Below are positions 4,575 through 7,526 of a DNA stretch of 7,526 nt, one piece after another. This stretch comes from Ruminococcaceae bacterium UBA737 (GTDB lineage Bacteria > Bacillota > Clostridia > Oscillospirales > Acutalibacteraceae): contig DBKZ01000065.1 in the NCBI GenBank assembly GCA_002297415.1, positions 1 to 7,526 on the forward strand, written 5' to 3'. Within the stretch, counting starts at the first letter, position 1. The number at the start of each line of letters is the position of its first letter. The position numbers and the translations under genes are program-made. A model generated the notes under the pieces. That model had not been told where the DNA came from. It was given only the letters and a program-made list of their open reading frames with translations, and made no database searches.

Positions 4575-6848
4575 ATGAAACTTTGTTCAAAATGCAAGCA
4601 ACGGCCGGCTGTTGTGTTTATATCAAATCCCGCAAATCCGTCGGCAGAGCCTGAGGGTCTTTGCCTGATGTGCGCAAAATCTTTAGGTATAAAGCCGGTT
4701 GACGATATGCTCAAAAGTATGAATGTATCCGATGAGGATATTGAAATGATGAGCAATCAGTTCATGGATATGATGAATGACGGCGAAATGCCTTTAGATG
4801 AAGAGCTAAATGATGAAACCTTTAACTTAGGCACCGCACCTGCAATTCCTTTTTTGAAAAATATTTTCGGTGCCTCGACGGAAAGCGAGAACAAATCCGC
4901 CGAGCAAAAGCCGAATTCTTCTAAGCAGCCTAAAAAGAAGAAAAGAAGATATATCGACCAGTTCTGCACCAATTTAACCGAGAAAGCAAGGGACGGAAAG
5001 CTTGACAGAATTATCGGCAGGGAAAAGGAGCTTTACAGAACAATTCAGATTCTATCGCGCCGCTCAAAAAACAATCCCTGCTTAATCGGAGAACCGGGGG
5101 TAGGAAAAACCGCTATCGCCGAGGGTCTTGCTCTTAAAATCGCCGATAAGACCGCTCCCGCGCGTCTGCTCGATAAAGAAATAATGCTCCTTGATTTAAC
5201 GGGTCTTGTTGCGGGAACGCAGTTTAGAGGTCAGTTTGAAGCAAGGGTAAAGGGATTGCTTGAAGAGGTTAAGAGCTCGGGCAATATAATTCTTTTTATT
5301 GATGAAATTCATAATCTTGTCGGAGCGGGTGACTCCGCCGAGGGCTCGATGAACGCGGCAAATATTTTAAAGCCCGCCCTTTCAAGGGGTGAAATTCAGG
5401 TTATCGGAGCAACAACCTTTAAGGAATACAGAAAGTATATTGAAAAGGACGCGGCTTTAGAGCGCCGTTTCCAGCCTGTTACTATAGAAGAGCCTTCTAT
5501 TGAGGAAACAATAGAGGTCTTAAAGGGTGTTAAATCCTATTACGAGGGCTATCATACGGTTGTTATACCCGATGAAATTGTTAAAAAAGCCGTTTTGCTT
5601 TCGGAAAGATATATTACCGACAGATTTTTACCCGATAAGGCTATAGATTTGCTTGACGAGGCATGCGCCTGCACAAGCCTTGAAAACAAAGCTATTGACG
5701 AGCTTTATGAGGAAAATAAAAAGATAAACGATGCAACAAACAGATTGGAAGAGCTTGAAAGCAATGTCGAAAATCCCGATTTTGAAAAAATTGCGATTTT
5801 AAAATCGGATATAGAAAAATATAAGGCACATGCGCAGTCGCTTTATGAGCCCGCGTCAAATAATACCGTTACCGACGCTCAGCTTGCAAAGGTAATAGAG
5901 CTTTGGACGGGAATTCCCGCCGCAAAGGTCGAGCAAAGCGATTTAAAAAAGCTTGCTTCGTTGGAGGACGCTTTGAATAAGCGCGTAATAGGTCAGGAGG
6001 CGGCAACACATGCTGTAGCAAGCGCCGTTAAGCGTTCGAGAATTCAGACAAGCGCACTAAGACGCCCTGCGTCATTTATATTTGTCGGTCCTACCGGTGT
6101 CGGTAAAACCCAGCTTGTAAAAACTCTGTCCGAACAGCTTTTCGATACTCCCGAAACTCTTATCAGGCTTGATATGTCGGAGTTTATGGAAAAGCACGCC
6201 GTTTCAAGACTTATCGGAGCGCCCCCCGGATATGTCGGATTTGACGAGGCAGGTCAGCTTACCGAAAAGGTAAGAAGAAAGCCTTATTCTGTGGTTTTAT
6301 TCGATGAAATTGAAAAGGCTCACCCCGATGTAATGAATGTTCTTCTCCAAATCCTTGATGAGGGAAGAATAACCGACGCGCAGGGAAGAACGGTCAATTT
6401 CGAAAACACTATTATTGTTATGACCTCTAACGCGGGCAGCGAAAGAAACGATACGCTTTTAGGCTTCAATAAGACGGCCGAGCAGGCGTCAAAGGAAAAA
6501 GCGTTAAAAGCATTAAGCGAATTTTTAAGACCCGAGTTTTTGGCAAGGGTGGACGAGATAGTAGTCTTTTCTCCGCTTGATAAGAAATCGCTTTCAAAAA
6601 TAGCCGCTTTAATGTTAGACGAGCTGAAATCCGCCTTAAAGCTTCGCGGAACGGAGGTTACGGTAGGCGGCGGAGTCTGCGATATAATCGCCGAAAAGTG
6701 CGACGGGAAGAAAACCGGAGCAAGGGAGCTTCGCAATATTATAAGAAATGAAATTGAAAACAAGGTCGTTGATCTGGTAATTGAAAATGACGGAGCTTTA
6801 AGCCATATCGATGTTACGGCGGATAATAACGAAATAGTTGTTAAATAG
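4575..6848 (+). CDS. clpE: ClpE-type AAA+ unfoldase with N-terminal zinc finger
   Basis: A 757-residue Hsp100 ATPase that unfolds proteins for the ClpP protease. The N-terminus has two cysteine pairs, CSKC (4-7) and CLMC (30-33), a zinc finger in place of the Clp N-domain repeats of ClpC; this layout defines ClpE. A methionine-rich acidic stretch (45-72) and a charged linker (100-125) follow. First AAA+ domain: Walker A GEPGVGKT 172-179, pore loop around Phe217, Walker B FIDE 241-244, arginine finger R297/R298. A short middle domain (about 370-430) includes a UVR-like segment near 403-424. Second AAA+ domain: Walker A GPTGVGKT 505-512, pore Tyr553, Walker B LFDE 575-578, sensor Asn619, arginine finger Arg658, sensor 2 GARELR 715-720. 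The LGF tripeptide at 629-631 sits where ClpC has its ClpP-docking VGF. Bacillus ClpE has about 699 residues; the excess is mostly in the N-terminal linker. No CtsR operator or CIRCE is seen just upstream. ClpC is the main alternative name. Confidence 0.93.
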   Translation: MKLCSKCKQRPAVVFISNPANPSAEPEGLCLMCAKSLGIKPVDDMLKSMNVSDEDIEMMSNQFMDMMNDGEMPLDEELNDETFNLGTAPAIPFLKNIFGASTESENKSAEQKPNSSKQPKKKKRRYIDQFCTNLTEKARDGKLDRIIGREKELYRTIQILSRRSKNNPCLIGEPGVGKTAIAEGLALKIADKTAPARLLDKEIMLLDLTGLVAGTQFRGQFEARVKGLLEEVKSSGNIILFIDEIHNLVGAGDSAEGSMNAANILKPALSRGEIQVIGATTFKEYRKYIEKDAALERRFQPVTIEEPSIEETIEVLKGVKSYYEGYHTVVIPDEIVKKAVLLSERYITDRFLPDKAIDLLDEACACTSLENKAIDELYEENKKINDATNRLEELESNVENPDFEKIAILKSDIEKYKAHAQSLYEPASNNTVTDAQLAKVIELWTGIPAAKVEQSDLKKLASLEDALNKRVIGQEAATHAVASAVKRSRIQTSALRRPASFIFVGPTGVGKTQLVKTLSEQLFDTPETLIRLDMSEFMEKHAVSRLIGAPPGYVGFDEAGQLTEKVRRKPYSVVLFDEIEKAHPDVMNVLLQILDEGRITDAQGRTVNFENTIIVMTSNAGSERNDTLLGFNKTAEQASKEKALKALSEFLRPEFLARVDEIVVFSPLDKKSLSKIAALMLDELKSALKLRGTEVTVGGGVCDIIAEKCDGKKTGARELRNIIRNEIENKVVDLVIENDGALSHIDVTADNNEIVVK

Positions 6849-6850
6849 TT

Positions 6851-6856
6851 AAGGAG
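6851..6856 (+). promoter_or_regulatory. Ribosome binding site of the hydrolase gene
   Basis: AAGGAG two bases after the clpE stop. Two in-frame ATGs follow, at 6860 (three bases away) and 6866 (nine bases away); spacing favours 6866. Confidence 0.65.
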
Positions 6857-6865
6857 AGGATGTTT

Positions 6866-7526
6866 ATGTATACAGAAAGACCCGATTACGGAAACGGTTA
6901 CCGAATCAAGTATTTAAGAGGAATTGAAGAGGTTATAAATCAGCGCCGCAAGGAATGCGAAAAAAACAGAAGCGGGTTTATGAAGGATTTTTCCGAAAAT
7001 CAGGAGGAATACCGAAAAAAGTATCTTGATATGCTCGGCTGGCCTTTAAATATAAAGCCGAAAGAAATTCTTTCCGTTACAAAAAGACTTGTCTTTGAAG
7101 ACGATAAAATGATTATCGAAAGAATTCAGCTTGAGCTGTTTAAGGATTATTTGTTTTACGGAATTTTATTCAGGCATAAGACAGATAAAAAGCTTCCGCT
7201 TGTCATTTCTCAGCACGGCGGATGGGGAACACCCGAATTCTGCAGCGGATTTTTCGATACCGAAAATTATAATAATATGTCAATGCGGATATTTAATAAG
7301 GGAGTAAATGTTTTTGCTCCTCAGCTTTGCCTGTGGCAGATAAACAGATTCGGACCCGATAATAAAAGAGACGAGCTTGACCTTAAGCTTAAGCAGCTCG
7401 GCTCAAGCATTGCGGCTTTGGAAATTTATTCGATAAAGCGCTGTCTTGATTATTTTGAAAAGGAGCCTTATTGCACGGGCGTTTTCGGAATGGCGGGTCT
7501 TTCTTACGGCGGATTTTATACCCTTT
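6866..7526 (+). CDS. Alpha/beta hydrolase (serine esterase-like), 3' end missing
   Basis: An open frame runs from ATG 6866 to the window edge, giving 220 residues plus one base. The N-terminal 60 residues are helical and charged (RRKECEKNRSGFMK, then YLDMLGWPL), a cap of the kind seen in carbohydrate-esterase-like and dienelactone-hydrolase-like families. A beta-rich section leads into LPLVISQHGGWG, with HGG at 117-119 in the oxyanion-hole position. The nucleophile elbow is GLSYGG, placing the catalytic serine at residue 213. The acid and histidine of the triad would lie beyond the window. There is no signal peptide, so a cytoplasmic enzyme is likely. The substrate cannot be read; acetylated sugars or other small esters are possible and a peptidase-like role is not excluded. 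It starts 17 bases after clpE, so it could share its transcript, but no functional tie is evident. An ATG at 6860 would add two residues. Confidence 0.82.
   Translation, partial: MYTERPDYGNGYRIKYLRGIEEVINQRRKECEKNRSGFMKDFSENQEEYRKKYLDMLGWPLNIKPKEILSVTKRLVFEDDKMIIERIQLELFKDYLFYGILFRHKTDKKLPLVISQHGGWGTPEFCSGFFDTENYNNMSMRIFNKGVNVFAPQLCLWQINRFGPDNKRDELDLKLKQLGSSIAALEIYSIKRCLDYFEKEPYCTGVFGMAGLSYGGFYTL

Noticed and set aside
6320..6763. Minus-strand open frame of 147 codons opposite the second AAA+ domain of ClpE
   Set aside because: It is antisense to a highly conserved region. The Ser/Phe-rich translation is the reverse complement of Lys/Glu/Leu codons.
6849..6865. Possible terminator or promoter between clpE and the hydrolase
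   Set aside because: The 17-base gap is filled by the ribosome binding site and there is no room for a hairpin with a T run or for a -35/-10 pair.

Overview
The window is a gap-free run of eight genes, all on the plus strand, with no spacer longer than about 17 bases. It reads as part of one or a few co-transcribed units in a Gram-positive Firmicute. Codon choice is moderately AT-rich, Shine-Dalgarno sites are strong, three genes start with TTG, and the gene content (ECF transporter energizing module next to truA, a DUF5711-like membrane protein, a Gram-positive-type CvpA, a ClpE-type unfoldase) fits class Clostridia, plausibly an Oscillospirales/Ruminococcaceae-type gut bacterium. That placement is inferred from gene order and protein style, not from a marker tree.

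Layout: (1) 1-171, the C-terminal end of EcfA1; (2) 174-1031, EcfA2; (3) 1024-1833, EcfT. These three make the shared ATPase/transmembrane core of a group II energy-coupling-factor vitamin/metal importer. No substrate-binding S component is present, as expected when one core serves many S proteins encoded elsewhere. (4) 1838-2569, TruA tRNA pseudouridine synthase, in its classical place behind ecfT. In many Firmicutes rplM-rpsI would follow; here the order breaks and gives (5) 2585-3859, a single-pass membrane protein with a lysine-rich cytoplasmic tail and a predicted extracytoplasmic beta-propeller (DUF5711-like, function unknown), (6) 3859-4557, a four-helix CvpA-family membrane protein with a large outside loop, and (7) 4575-6848, a double-AAA+ Clp unfoldase with an N-terminal four-cysteine zinc finger (ClpE type). 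(8) From 6866 a serine alpha/beta hydrolase begins and is cut by the window edge just after its nucleophile elbow.

The first half is conserved housekeeping. The least understood part is the DUF5711-like/CvpA/ClpE trio: two uncharacterised membrane proteins translationally coupled to each other and followed 17 bases later by a protein-quality-control ATPase. I see no RNA genes, mobile elements, CRISPR arrays, riboswitches, intergenic promoters or terminators, and no sign of recent transfer. I did not find a convincing new biological system; the trio and the propeller repeat are the most worthwhile leads.
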